A stretch of DNA of 25,643 nt from Lachnospiraceae bacterium UBA7188 (GTDB lineage: Bacteria > Bacillota > Clostridia > Lachnospirales > Lachnospiraceae), in NCBI GenBank assembly GCA_002490995.1, contig DKVC01000083.1, forward strand, positions 32,140 to 57,782, given 5' to 3'. The first letter of the stretch is position 1. Each line of letters begins with the position of its first letter. The notes below the pieces were generated by a model, which saw nothing but the letters and a program-made list of their open reading frames with translations, was not told where the DNA came from and ran no database searches. Positions 1-7,500 of this stretch are shown piece after piece. A program made the translations under genes and the position numbers.

Positions 1-311
1 TCCACGCTCATGGTCTCGGGCATAACGATAATGATGCGATAGCCCCGGGCTGCAGCCACTGACGCCAGGCCGATGCCGGTGTTGCCCGATGTGGGCTCAA
101 TGATAACGGAGCCGGGCTTCAGCAGGCCTTTCTCCTCGGCGTCATCAATCATGGCTTTGGCGATGCGGTCTTTTGCGGAGCCTGCCGGGTTAAAATATTC
201 CAGCTTTGCCAGGATGCGGGCGTTCAGGCCTTCTTCCTTCTCAATGTGGGTCAGTTCCAGTAACGGTGTCCTTCCGATCAGCTGATCGGCAGATGTGTAA
301 ATCCTGCTCAT
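1..311 (-). CDS. cysK: Cysteine synthase (O-acetylserine sulfhydrylase), N-terminal 103 residues, cut by window edge
   Basis: PLP enzyme that makes cysteine from O-acetylserine and sulfide in the cytoplasm. The visible N-terminus carries the family hallmarks: the NPAGSAKDR segment with the PLP-binding lysine at about residue 47, and the substrate-loop motif TSGNTGIG at about residues 74-81. The start ATG (309-311) follows a good ribosome binding site (AAGGAGA). The gene lies 22 bp downstream of the helicase stop on the same strand, so it could be co-transcribed with it. I see no promoter in the 22-bp gap, but one could lie inside the helicase 3' end. Cystathionine beta-synthase shares these motifs. 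The length and start MSRIYTSADQLIGRTPLLEL favour CysK. Confidence 0.9.
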   Translation of the reverse strand, partial: MSRIYTSADQLIGRTPLLELTHIEKEEGLNARILAKLEYFNPAGSAKDRIAKAMIDDAEEKGLLKPGSVIIEPTSGNTGIGLASVAAARGYRIIIVMPETMSV

Positions 312-333
312 AATGTCTCTCCTTTTCCACTTC

Positions 334-3300
334 TTACGATTTTTTCTTTAATTCCTCCAGTGCATCGAAAACCCCCGCCAAAGCCCTCTCCCGGGTAGCA
401 TACACTGTCCTGCAAAACACGTTGTCGACGGCAAATTTCCACACGGACGCTCCCTCTCTGCCATATGCAGCCTGCGTCCGCTGTGTGGGCTGCGTATTTT
501 TATTATGGCGATACAATACAATCACATGGCCGTCTATCTTCAAATACTCATTTCCCTTTTGGGACTGCTTCCATTTTCGCTGAAAGAAACGGAGCCGTCT
601 GGACTGCTTATTCTTGAACTCAGCCTCCCTGCGCTTTGCCGTCTCCACATCCCCTTCCATCCTGCCTGCGCAGACACATCCCACGGACAGCGGGCCATAC
701 TCCGGATGTTCCATCTGATGGGCATAACGGATGATCTGGTAACCGCACATCTGGCAGATACCCACCGGGGCGCCTAAATCCTCCACTCCCACGCAGTGCC
801 AGCCGGAATGGGGCACATCCTCCCGCTTCCACAAATTAGGAGAATTCAAAATCTGTCTTTTTTCCGGCTCAGCTATTCCGCCGGATTCCCACTCGTTTTC
901 GTCTTCCTCTCTCTGGCCGGATTCCATATCTGCTCCCGGCTCAGCTGTTCCGCTGGATTCCCACTCGTTTTCGTCTTCCTCTCTCTGACCGGATTCCATA
1001 TCTGTTCCCGGCTCAGCTATTCCGCTGGATTCCCACTCGTTTTCGTCTTCCTCTCTCTGGCCAGATTCCATGTCTGTTCCCGGTTCAGCTATTTGATTTA
1101 TGGTCTGTGCCGCTGCCTGTCTCTCCGCATCTGTCTGTCCTGCCAGAATATTGTTTGCTGCTGCTTTTCTCCCGTTCTCTTCCGTTTTCTCCGCAGCACA
1201 GCCTTCGTCTGTAGACTTTCTCCCTGTCTCTGCTTCCTGCTCCGCAGCACCGCCTTCTTCCGCAGACTTTCTCCCTGTCTCTGCTTCCTGCTCCGCAGCA
1301 CCGTTTTCTGCCGCAGACTTTCTCCCTGTTTCTGCTTCCTGCTCCGCAGCACCGCCTTCTTCCGCAGACTTTCTCCCTGCCTCTGCGTCCTGCTCCACAG
1401 CACCGTTTTCTGCCGCTGCGAGCTTCCCATTCTCTTCCGCCTTCTCCTCTCCGGAAGTCTGCCGCAAATCCACATGTTTCTTCCGAAAATAGCTGCTGGA
1501 AATGTTCCTCGGAAGCTTCAGCTTTTCAAACTGAATGGAATAGCTTCCCCGCTTCTCGTCTATGGAAAGAATCGTCCCCCTGCCGAAGACATGGTGTTCC
1601 ACCGTATCTCCTGCCGTCAGGCTTTCATCCACAGGCTCCGAGAGCATATCCCTGTTCAGCCTGGCTGTATATCCTCTGCTTTCCCGCTTCAGTTCCTCCG
1701 AAATCCGCCCGATTCTCACGTAATTATTCTCGCCGATTTCCTCCAGAAAACGGGATACCAGCTTCTTCATTCCATTGGAGTTAGTCCCCTCGGATTCCAT
1801 CAGGAACAGATACTTTTCCGCCCTGGTGATAGCCACATAGCAAAGCCTCCGCTCTTCCTCCAGTCCCAGCTTTTTCCTGTCTCCTATGGTCTTGGCAGAG
1901 GGAAATACACCCTCCGTAAAGCCCAGGATAAACACTGCCGGAAACTCCAGTCCCTTGGCGGAATGAATGGTCATGAGCTTGACGGCATCTCTGGCTTCAT
2001 CGCTGTCCTCTCCCGACTGCAGGGCAATCTGCTGCAGGAATCCCTCCAGGCTTATATTTTCTCCGAACTCCCGTTCGAACTCATTGGCAATCTGCTTGAA
2101 TTCCGCCAGGTTGTCCAGCCGTTCTTCGTCCCCCAGCTCCCGGATATAGCTCTCATAGCCGGTTTCACTGGTCACCTGGTTTACTATATCCGATATCCGC
2201 TTTTCCCGGTAACTTCTGCGCATGGACTGTATAAAACGGACAAAAGCTTCCACATCGCTGCCCTGAAATTCCCTGTGCTCCAGGTGGCCTGAAAGCGTCT
2301 CAAGCAGAGACGCCCGGTCCTCATAAGCTGGAGCGTTCCTGTCCCCATAAGCCTGCTGCTCCCGCTCCCGCAGCCTCTCCAGCAGGTTCATCTTCGCCCG
2401 GCCGAATCTGCGCCGGGGTGTATTTACGATTCTTCGGAAAGCCCCGTCGTCATCGTAGGCAATCAGCTTCAGATAAGCCAGAATATCCTGAATCTCCATC
2501 CTCTCATAAAAACGTACGCCGCCGAAAATTTCGTAAGGAATATTCTTCTCTGCCAGCTTCTTCTCCGCTACACGGGACAGAAAACCGGCACGGTAAACAA
2601 TGGCAAAGTCGGAATAGCGCAGCCCCTCCTTCTCCTGCAGCTTCTTAATATTGACAATGACCTGATCCATCTCTTCAAAGTCATCTTTGGAATGATAATG
2701 AACCACCGGCGCGCCTGCAGGATTTCTGGTGAACAGGTCTTTTTTCAGCCGCAGCTCATTCTTCTCTATTAAAGTGTTGGCACACTGCAGGATCTGAGGC
2801 GTGGATCTGTAATTCTGGTTCAGGATAATGGTTTTCGTAGGCTCATGCTCCTTGTCGAAATCCACCAAAAGCTTTACGTCGGAGCCTCTCCACTCATAAA
2901 TATTCTGGTCCGGATCCCCCACAATCATCAGATTCCGGTACATGCCGGACAACAGCTCCACCAGACGCATTTCCACCCGGGAGCTGTCCTGAAACTCGTC
3001 CACCATGATGTAATTCAGCCTCTCCTGCCATTTTTCCCGGACCTCGCTGTCCGTCTCCAGCAGATAAATGGCAAAGGCTATAAGATCATGAAAATCCAGA
3101 GAATAGGTAGCCTTCTGTCTCTGGAGATAGTCCTCGATAATGCGGTCATCCTGATTTTTTATTTCGTCAAGAATCTGACAGGGACGGGGATTGCAGATTC
3201 TGGTCACATACCCCATATCCTTTTTGGCCCGTCCGATCTTCCGGAGTATGGCCTCGAATGTGGCATAGTCCAGCTTCAGTTCCAGCTTCTGATAGATTTC

Positions 3301-3666
3301 ACCCAGTATAGCCTTCTGCTGTCCCGCATCAATGATCTGGAACTGTTTGTTCAGGAACAGTTTCTCCGGGTTTTCCCGCAGAAGACGGTTGCAGAACCCG
3401 TGGTAGGTACAGATCAGGCTCACGTCATTATTCTCCCCGATCAGTCCACGAATCCGCTTCTTCATCTCCCCTGCGGCTTTATTGGTAAAGGTAACGCACA
3501 ATATATTGGAAGAGTCGATTCCGTAATCCTGTACCAGATAAGCGTAACGGCTGACCAGCAGCTTCGTCTTGCCGCTGCCGGCCCCGGCAATCACCCTCAC
3601 ATACCCTTCTGTCTCCAGCACTGCCTCGCGCTGTCTCTCATTGAGATTTTCCATAAAATCCGCCAT
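334..3666 (-). CDS. UvrD/PcrA-type superfamily 1 DNA helicase with repeat linker and cysteine-rich C-terminal domain
   Basis: ATP-dependent 3'-5' DNA helicase of the UvrD/Rep/PcrA class, expected in DNA repair or replication-fork rescue. Visible SF1A motifs: Walker A AGAGSGKT (about residues 27-34), CVTFTNKAAGEM, Walker B DEFQDSS (from residue 223), VGDPDQNIYEWRGSD (about 250), NYRSTPQIL, MTIHSAKGLEFP, and motif VI CYVAITRAE (about 607). After the motor, about residues 745-935 are glutamate-rich tandem repeats. A C-terminal part (about 945-1110) follows, with CQMCGY and then GCVCAGRM, which looks metal-binding. At 1110 aa it is far longer than a normal PcrA (about 730 aa). I start at ATG 3664-3666 (MADFMENLNERQ), preceded by GGCGGGGGT. 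The frame stays open to an ATG at 3786, but those 40 extra residues come from a 40-bp DNA repeat and look unlike helicase. The promoter at 3866-3894 carries a LexA-like box. Confidence 0.9.
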   Translation of the reverse strand: MADFMENLNERQREAVLETEGYVRVIAGAGSGKTKLLVSRYAYLVQDYGIDSSNILCVTFTNKAAGEMKKRIRGLIGENNDVSLICTYHGFCNRLLRENPEKLFLNKQFQIIDAGQQKAILGEIYQKLELKLDYATFEAILRKIGRAKKDMGYVTRICNPRPCQILDEIKNQDDRIIEDYLQRQKATYSLDFHDLIAFAIYLLETDSEVREKWQERLNYIMVDEFQDSSRVEMRLVELLSGMYRNLMIVGDPDQNIYEWRGSDVKLLVDFDKEHEPTKTIILNQNYRSTPQILQCANTLIEKNELRLKKDLFTRNPAGAPVVHYHSKDDFEEMDQVIVNIKKLQEKEGLRYSDFAIVYRAGFLSRVAEKKLAEKNIPYEIFGGVRFYERMEIQDILAYLKLIAYDDDGAFRRIVNTPRRRFGRAKMNLLERLREREQQAYGDRNAPAYEDRASLLETLSGHLEHREFQGSDVEAFVRFIQSMRRSYREKRISDIVNQVTSETGYESYIRELGDEERLDNLAEFKQIANEFEREFGENISLEGFLQQIALQSGEDSDEARDAVKLMTIHSAKGLEFPAVFILGFTEGVFPSAKTIGDRKKLGLEEERRLCYVAITRAEKYLFLMESEGTNSNGMKKLVSRFLEEIGENNYVRIGRISEELKRESRGYTARLNRDMLSEPVDESLTAGDTVEHHVFGRGTILSIDEKRGSYSIQFEKLKLPRNISSSYFRKKHVDLRQTSGEEKAEENGKLAAAENGAVEQDAEAGRKSAEEGGAAEQEAETGRKSAAENGAAEQEAETGRKSAEEGGAAEQEAETGRKSTDEGCAAEKTEENGRKAAANNILAGQTDAERQAAAQTINQIAEPGTDMESGQREEDENEWESSGIAEPGTDMESGQREEDENEWESSGTAEPGADMESGQREEDENEWESGGIAEPEKRQILNSPNLWKREDVPHSGWHCVGVEDLGAPVGICQMCGYQIIRYAHQMEHPEYGPLSVGCVCAGRMEGDVETAKRREAEFKNKQSRRLRFFQRKWKQSQKGNEYLKIDGHVIVLYRHNKNTQPTQRTQAAYGREGASVWKFAVDNVFCRTVYATRERALAGVFDALEELKKKS
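866..1092 (-). repeat. 72-bp in-frame tandem repeat, three units plus a partial one, inside the helicase gene
   Basis: Units begin at 866, 938, 1010 and (partial) 1082, exactly 72 bp apart. Each encodes 24 residues with the core IAEPGTDMESGQREE then DENEWESSG. The units are nearly identical at DNA level, with only a few substitutions, which suggests recent expansion. The period is a multiple of three, so copy changes keep the reading frame. Confidence 0.95.
1213..1416 (-). repeat. 51-bp in-frame tandem repeat, four units, inside the helicase gene
   Basis: The string AGACTTTCTCCCTG (plus strand) recurs at 1213, 1264, 1315 and 1366, exactly 51 bp apart, with decayed units on both sides. Each unit encodes 17 residues of the type GRKSAEEGGAAEQEAET. 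The variants EEGG and AENG alternate between units. The repeat is acidic, alanine-rich and probably disordered. Confidence 0.93.
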
Positions 3667-3687
3667 ATACAGACCCCCGCCATTCCC

Positions 3688-3790
3688 GAATCCGGATGAA
3701 TAACATCTCCTGACATCCGATATTTCTGAATCCGAACGAATAACATCCCCGGACATCCGGCATTTCTGAATCCCGTCAAACGACATTTCC
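3688..3790 (-). repeat. 40-bp direct repeat in the helicase leader, two full copies and a decayed third
   Basis: Copies at 3688-3727 and 3728-3767 share GAATCC, GAATAACATC, GACATCCG and ATTTCT blocks in the same order. A third, decayed copy begins with GAATCC at 3768. They lie between the predicted promoter and the chosen start, within the 5' leader. The frame is open through them, but I do not think they code. Confidence 0.8.
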
Positions 3791-3865
3791 GGATTTCCGT
3801 CGAATCGTTTACCGGACTGCCCTGAACACGGTTAAACCCGGTGCGTTTTCCTGACGTATACTTCC

Positions 3866-3894
3866 ATTTTAACATACGAACATATGTCTGTATA
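3866..3894 (-). promoter_or_regulatory. Predicted sigma-A promoter of the helicase gene
   Basis: Read on the minus strand, the -35 is TATACA (3889-3894) and the -10 is TAAAAT (3866-3871), with a 17-bp spacer. The -35 matches TTGACA at four of six positions. Transcription would begin near 3859, giving a leader of about 190 nt that contains the 40-bp repeats. Confidence 0.45.
3877..3890. promoter_or_regulatory. LexA/DinR-like SOS box in the helicase promoter
   Basis: The 14-mer CGAACATATGTCTG has a perfect CGAAC half, an RNRY centre (ATAT) and an imperfect right half (GTCTG against the expected GTTYG). It sits in the spacer between the -35 and -10 elements, the usual position for a LexA operator, upstream of a DNA helicase. 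SOS control is an inference. Confidence 0.5.
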
Positions 3895-3911
3895 GACTGA
3901 AAATTTCAAAA

Positions 3912-4952
3912 TCAGATCATCTGCATCATAACGAATTCCGCAAACCTCGGCAGCGTAAACGAGACCTCTCCGTACCTGCCTGTATCCAGAACCCCCTTCC
4001 TCTTTAAGCGGTCTCTGTACACGGAAAAAAGCCCGGAACTCATGCCGGTACGCTCTCTGATCTCCTTGACTTTGGTTTCGCCGCTCTCAGCCATTTCCGT
4101 CAGTATTTTTCTGTCCAGCTCAGAAAGTTCAGACCAGACCTTGTCATAGACATACTCGTCAAGGTACTGATCGTACTCCGGCAGGATATCCTCTATTGTC
4201 CCCCTGTCTCTGTTTTCCCAGAACAGATACCCCAGCACCTGAAATGCAAACGGATATCCTCTTGTCAGTCCTGCCATCTGCCCCGCTGTTTCCGCATCCA
4301 GCCCAAACACGTCCATATACTTCTTTCTGACTGCGGTATAATTCAATGCCCCCAGCATTATTTTGGGCGCTCTGTATAAAAAGGTAAGTGTCTTCTCATT
4401 CTGCAGATCGTAAATATTTTCAAACAGACCTGTCATCAGCAAAAATATGGGATATTCCTGTCTCAGAAAAATCTGAAAAGAGCTGGAAAATATCCTGATA
4501 TGCTCGCAGTTCGTGACTTCATCAATGGTAATCAGCAATCTTCTGTTTCTTTTTTTCACTTCCGCCAGCATCAGTTCGATTACATTCTCAATATCCGTCA
4601 CAGGGACGGCATTTTCCAACGATACTCCCAGCCCAAGCGCAGAGAAATCAAACTTTGCCTGAAGGAACGCACGATGCATTTCTGGTAGAGCATAAAGCTT
4701 TGCCGCCAGACTCTGGAGAATATCCCTGTTCGGGTTCAATTCCAGCACTACCCAGTTTTCTTCTTTTTTGATTTCTCCGGCAATATTGGTCATCATAACC
4801 GTCTTTCCGGAGCCCCTGATGCCGGTGATCATATAAATCTGATTGGACGGCTCTGCCGCTTTGAAATTTTCAACGATTTCAGTAGTTTGTGAAAGACGTG
4901 AAATATATTGCAATGGCTTTTTTCCGAAAGACAGTGTAAATGGATTATTCAT
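3912..4952 (-). CDS. Stand-alone P-loop ATPase (AAA/STAND-like) with predicted C-terminal winged helix
   Basis: 346-aa protein of the broad ATP-binding family related to archaeal-type AAA/STAND ATPases. Walker A is GIRGSGKT (residues 44-51) and Walker B is LLITIDEV at about 140-147. A polar residue-bearing LLMTGLFENI strand follows, probably a sensor. The lid region LTRGYPFAFQVLGYLFW is typical of this family. The last 80 or so residues (SELDRKILTEMAESGETKVKEI, then TGMSSGLFSVYRDRLKRKGV) read as a winged helix-turn-helix, so it may bind DNA. The start at 4952 follows AAGGAG with a 5-nt gap. The gene stands alone behind a strong promoter overlaid by repeated TTATATAA boxes. Its cellular role is unknown to me; regulator or defence/stress NTPase are both possible. 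Confidence 0.8.
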   Translation of the reverse strand: MNNPFTLSFGKKPLQYISRLSQTTEIVENFKAAEPSNQIYMITGIRGSGKTVMMTNIAGEIKKEENWVVLELNPNRDILQSLAAKLYALPEMHRAFLQAKFDFSALGLGVSLENAVPVTDIENVIELMLAEVKKRNRRLLITIDEVTNCEHIRIFSSSFQIFLRQEYPIFLLMTGLFENIYDLQNEKTLTFLYRAPKIMLGALNYTAVRKKYMDVFGLDAETAGQMAGLTRGYPFAFQVLGYLFWENRDRGTIEDILPEYDQYLDEYVYDKVWSELSELDRKILTEMAESGETKVKEIRERTGMSSGLFSVYRDRLKRKGVLDTGRYGEVSFTLPRFAEFVMMQMI

Positions 4953-5008
4953 GACGGCTCCTTCTCCATACCCGCGGTCGGAAACAACCGCAGCACAGCT
5001 ATATGGCC

Positions 5009-5085
5009 TTATATAACCTTATATAACTTCGTTCTTCTTATATAACTTTATATAACTTATTGCTTATTATATAACTTTATATAAC
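5009..5085. repeat. Six TTATATAAC boxes in three evenly spaced pairs (operator-like array)
   Basis: TTATATAAC occurs at 5009, 5019, 5038, 5048, 5067 and 5077. Boxes in a pair start 10 bp apart, and pairs start exactly 29 bp apart. The core TTATATAA is itself a perfect palindrome. The first pair overlaps the promoter spacer and -10 of the ATPase gene. The others lie around and below the start of transcription. Confidence 0.9.
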
Positions 5086-5095
5086 TTTATGTCAA
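5066..5095 (-). promoter_or_regulatory. Predicted sigma-A promoter of the ATPase gene
   Basis: On the minus strand TTGACA (5090-5095) and TATAAT (5066-5071) are both perfect consensus, with an 18-bp spacer. The start of transcription should fall near 5059, leaving a leader of about 107 nt before the ATG at 4952. Confidence 0.75.
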
Positions 5096-5323
5096 TCTTA
5101 ATCCATATTACTTTTGCCACTCAAAATCAGCCATCCTTTCATTGCAGACCATTCAGCACATACACAGCATCGTTCCCAACTGCATTCCTGTCCAGTTCTC
5201 GTTTATCCTCTGCGCTGATGAAGTGCTTTGCCCTTGTCCGGCAACAGCCAGCCGTATATGCTGAATCATTTCCAGTGTCATATCTTTAGAGAATGCTGTA
5301 TTTACAAGGCTTCCACTACGTTT
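5096..5323. other. Intergenic stretch with no supported gene
   Basis: Short open frames exist on both strands (for example 5153-5368 minus), but none has a ribosome binding site or a recognisable product. The minus frame runs through the guaA terminator. It may be decayed coding sequence, but I cannot name a source. Confidence 0.5.
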
Positions 5324-5379
5324 GATAAAAACAAAACAGACCCCAAAATGGATAATCTTCATACCCATTTCAAGGTCTG
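5324..5379 (-). terminator. guaA: Rho-independent terminator downstream of guaA
   Basis: In the minus-strand RNA, 5379-5365 pairs with 5351-5337 over 15 bp without mismatch (three G-U pairs), with a 13-nt loop. A U-rich tract (UUUUGUUUUUAUC, 5336-5324) follows. It lies about 80 nt past the guaA stop. Confidence 0.8.
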
Positions 5380-5460
5380 CTGTTATGCTTTATTCATTTC
5401 CACAGACTAAACCACTTTGCCTTTTGAGGATAAACGGCTTTGCCCTGTGACACCATTTCA

Positions 5461-7005
5461 TCACTCGAACTCTATGGTCCCCGGAGGCTTGGAGCTGATG
5501 TCGTAGAGGAGGCGATTGACCCCTTTCACCTCATTGATGACCCTGCTCATCACCCGCTTGAGCACCTCCCAGGGAATCTCCGCCGCCTCCGCAGTCATGA
5601 AGTCAACCGTATTCACCGCCCGCAACGCAATCGCATAGTCATAAGTCCTCTCGTCCCCCATGACTCCCACGGAACGCATATTCGTCAGCGCGGCAAAGTA
5701 CTGGTTCAGCTCCCTGTCCAGTCCGGCGCGCGCGATCTCCTCCCGGAAGATTGCGTCCGCATCCTGAACGATCTTCACTTTCTTGGCAGTCACCTCCCCC
5801 AGGATGCGCACCCCCAGGCCGGGCCCCGGGAAAGGCTGGCGGAAGACCAGGTGCTCCGGAATCCCAAGCTCCAGCCCCACTTTCCGGACTTCATCCTTGA
5901 ACAGGTTCCGCAAGGGCTCGATGATTTCCCGGAAATCCACATAATCCGGCAGCCCGCCGACATTATGGTGGGACTTGATCACCGCGGACTCGCCGCCCAG
6001 CCCGCTCTCCACCACATCCGGATAGATTGTTCCCTGCACCAGGAAATCCACGGCCCCTATCTTCTTCGCTTCCTCCTCGAATACACGGATGAATTCCTCG
6101 CCGATGATCTTCCGCTTCTCCTCCGGCTCCGTGACGCCAGCCAGTTTCCCGTAAAAGCGTTCCTGAGCATTGATCCGGACGAAGTTCAGCTCATAATTCC
6201 CTTTGGGGCCGAAGACCGCCTCCACCTGGTCCCCCTCATCCTTGCGCAGCAGCCCATGGTCCACGAACACGCAGGTCAGCTGGCCGCCCACGGCTTTGGA
6301 CAGGAGCACGGCAGCCACAGAGGAGTCCACGCCGCCTGACAGGGCGCAGAGCACTTTGCCCTGTCCCACTTTTTCCCGGATGGCACGAATGCTCTCTTCC
6401 ACGAAGGAATCCATTCTCCAGTCACCGCTGCAGCCGCAGATATTCCTCACGAAGTTGAACAGCATTTTCGAGCCGTCCTCTGTATGCATCACTTCCGGGT
6501 GGAACTGGATGGCATATAATTTCCTCTCTTCGCACTCTGCCGCTGCCACAGGGCAGTCCGCGGTAGATGCCGTCACACGGAAGCCCTCGGCTGTCTTGGC
6601 TATGTAGTCAAAATGGCTCATCCAGCAGATTGCATGGGGTTTCACATTCTGGAAGAGACGGGATTCCGTATCTATGTTTACTTCCGTCTTGCCGTACTCC
6701 CGCACATCTGCACGGGCCACTTTACCGCCTAATACGTGCGTCATCAGCTGTGCCCCGTAGCACAGCCCCAGCACGGGAACGCCCAGTCCGAACAGCTCCG
6801 GGGAGCAGGTCGCCGCCCCTTCCTCGTAACAGCTGCTGGGACCTCCGGTCAAAATGATGCCCCTGGGCTTTCGCTCCATGATTTTAGCCAAATCTGTCTT
6901 GTAAGAATAGATTTCGCAGTATACATTGCATTCCCTGACCCGTCTGGCCACCAATTGGTTGTATTGGCCGCCAAAGTCAATGACGATTACCAGTTCCTTC
7001 TCCAT
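5461..7005 (-). CDS. guaA: GMP synthase (glutamine-hydrolysing)
   Basis: Converts XMP to GMP with ATP and glutamine, the last step of guanine nucleotide synthesis. At 514 aa it has normal length. The N-terminal class I amidotransferase has GGPSS, the nucleophile Cys82 in LGLCYGAQ, and FHPEV. The ATP-pyrophosphatase domain has the PP-loop ALSGGVDSSVAA. The C-terminal dimerisation domain has RQPFPGPGLGVRI and ends KPPGTIEFE. I start at ATG 7003-7005 (MEKELVIVIDFGGQYNQ), which has a strong GGGAGGAAG site. The frame is open for 67 more codons upstream, but these cover the promoter. It is monocistronic, with its own promoter (7105-7133) and terminator. I see no purine riboswitch in the roughly 95-nt leader. 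Confidence 0.97.
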   Translation of the reverse strand: MEKELVIVIDFGGQYNQLVARRVRECNVYCEIYSYKTDLAKIMERKPRGIILTGGPSSCYEEGAATCSPELFGLGVPVLGLCYGAQLMTHVLGGKVARADVREYGKTEVNIDTESRLFQNVKPHAICWMSHFDYIAKTAEGFRVTASTADCPVAAAECEERKLYAIQFHPEVMHTEDGSKMLFNFVRNICGCSGDWRMDSFVEESIRAIREKVGQGKVLCALSGGVDSSVAAVLLSKAVGGQLTCVFVDHGLLRKDEGDQVEAVFGPKGNYELNFVRINAQERFYGKLAGVTEPEEKRKIIGEEFIRVFEEEAKKIGAVDFLVQGTIYPDVVESGLGGESAVIKSHHNVGGLPDYVDFREIIEPLRNLFKDEVRKVGLELGIPEHLVFRQPFPGPGLGVRILGEVTAKKVKIVQDADAIFREEIARAGLDRELNQYFAALTNMRSVGVMGDERTYDYAIALRAVNTVDFMTAEAAEIPWEVLKRVMSRVINEVKGVNRLLYDISSKPPGTIEFE

Positions 7006-7104
7006 GCTTCCTCCCTTTCTGGTTTTCCGGCTGTATCCCGCCGCTTTCCGCACCTTTCCCGGTACCCAGGCAGGCTCTTTTCGCGACTGTCTGTTTCGGT
7101 TTTC

Positions 7105-7133
7105 ATTATAGAATAGGCAAAGAAGCAAGTCAA
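7105..7133 (-). promoter_or_regulatory. guaA: Predicted sigma-A promoter of guaA
   Basis: Minus strand TTGACT (7128-7133) and perfect TATAAT (7105-7110) with a 17-bp spacer. The start of transcription should be near 7098. Confidence 0.8.
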
Positions 7134-7189
7134 GCCCCATCAAAAACTGTGGCGACACAAAAGACGCAAAACAGACATAAAAATAGCAA

Positions 7190-7203
7190 TGAAAGCGTTT
7201 ACA
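7190..7203. promoter_or_regulatory. cre-like site (CcpA catabolite operator)
   Basis: TGAAAGCGTTTACA fits the cre consensus TGWAANCGNTNWCA at every position. It ends 4 bp before the -35 of a plus-strand promoter (7208-7236) and lies 57 bp upstream of the guaA -35. Which transcript it controls is not clear. Confidence 0.55.
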
Positions 7204-7207
7204 CATC

Positions 7208-7236
7208 TTGCACTTTCATCGCCATCATATTATAAT
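7208..7236 (+). promoter_or_regulatory. Predicted sigma-A promoter without an obvious gene
   Basis: TTGCAC (7208-7213), a 17-bp spacer and TATAAT (7231-7236). Downstream on the plus strand is only the antisense of a deacetylase fragment, so this may be the remnant of a lost gene or drive a non-coding transcript. Confidence 0.45.
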
Positions 7237-7239
7237 AGT

Positions 7240-7500
7240 CTTGACATCGGTTCTGGGAGGAGTGCGGCTCAGTGCCGTATTGTCGGTGTCTAGGTGCAAC
7301 CATAGAGAATATCCCATAGAACACGCGACAGCCGGTGTCATTTCACTCCATCACAGTTCTGCATTACCGAAGAAATTTTCTCCCTTTTCGGAATATGCTC
7401 CTGCCGATTTCACTGCTTCTTCCGTCACCCTGCTATATCCGGATGATGAATGTATGATTGCCCACAGTATGGCCGTCGGCTCGTGTCAAGACATACATAA
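7240..7500 (-). pseudogene. Decayed fragment of a polysaccharide deacetylase
   Basis: Plus-strand 7436-7477 matches pdaA at about 8157-8199 over 40 bp with one base missing and one substitution. On the minus strand it reads DGHTVGNHT, then shifts frame inside the metal-binding HTYHH motif. Further along, MGYSLWLHLDTDNT resembles the GY..(V/F)W.(V/D)D stretch of deacetylases, but stops and frame changes break it. No intact frame remains. The outer limits are uncertain. From 7501 to 7736 I see only AT-rich sequence without a supported gene. Confidence 0.5.

Noticed and set aside
796..2292. 498-codon plus-strand open frame
   Set aside because: It is antisense to the helicase gene, rich in Leu, Ser, Cys and Phe. 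It is kept open by the repeat composition and has no recognisable domain.
5009..5085. TTATATAA array as a replication origin or plasmid iterons
   Set aside because: No DnaA boxes or Rep gene are nearby, and the array overlaps a consensus promoter, so an operator is the simpler reading.
5153..5368. 71-codon minus-strand frame between guaA and the ATPase gene
   Set aside because: It starts inside the guaA terminator hairpin and lacks a ribosome binding site and any known motif.
7006..7104. Purine riboswitch in the guaA leader
   Set aside because: The leader shows none of the paired loops or conserved core expected of the purine riboswitch.
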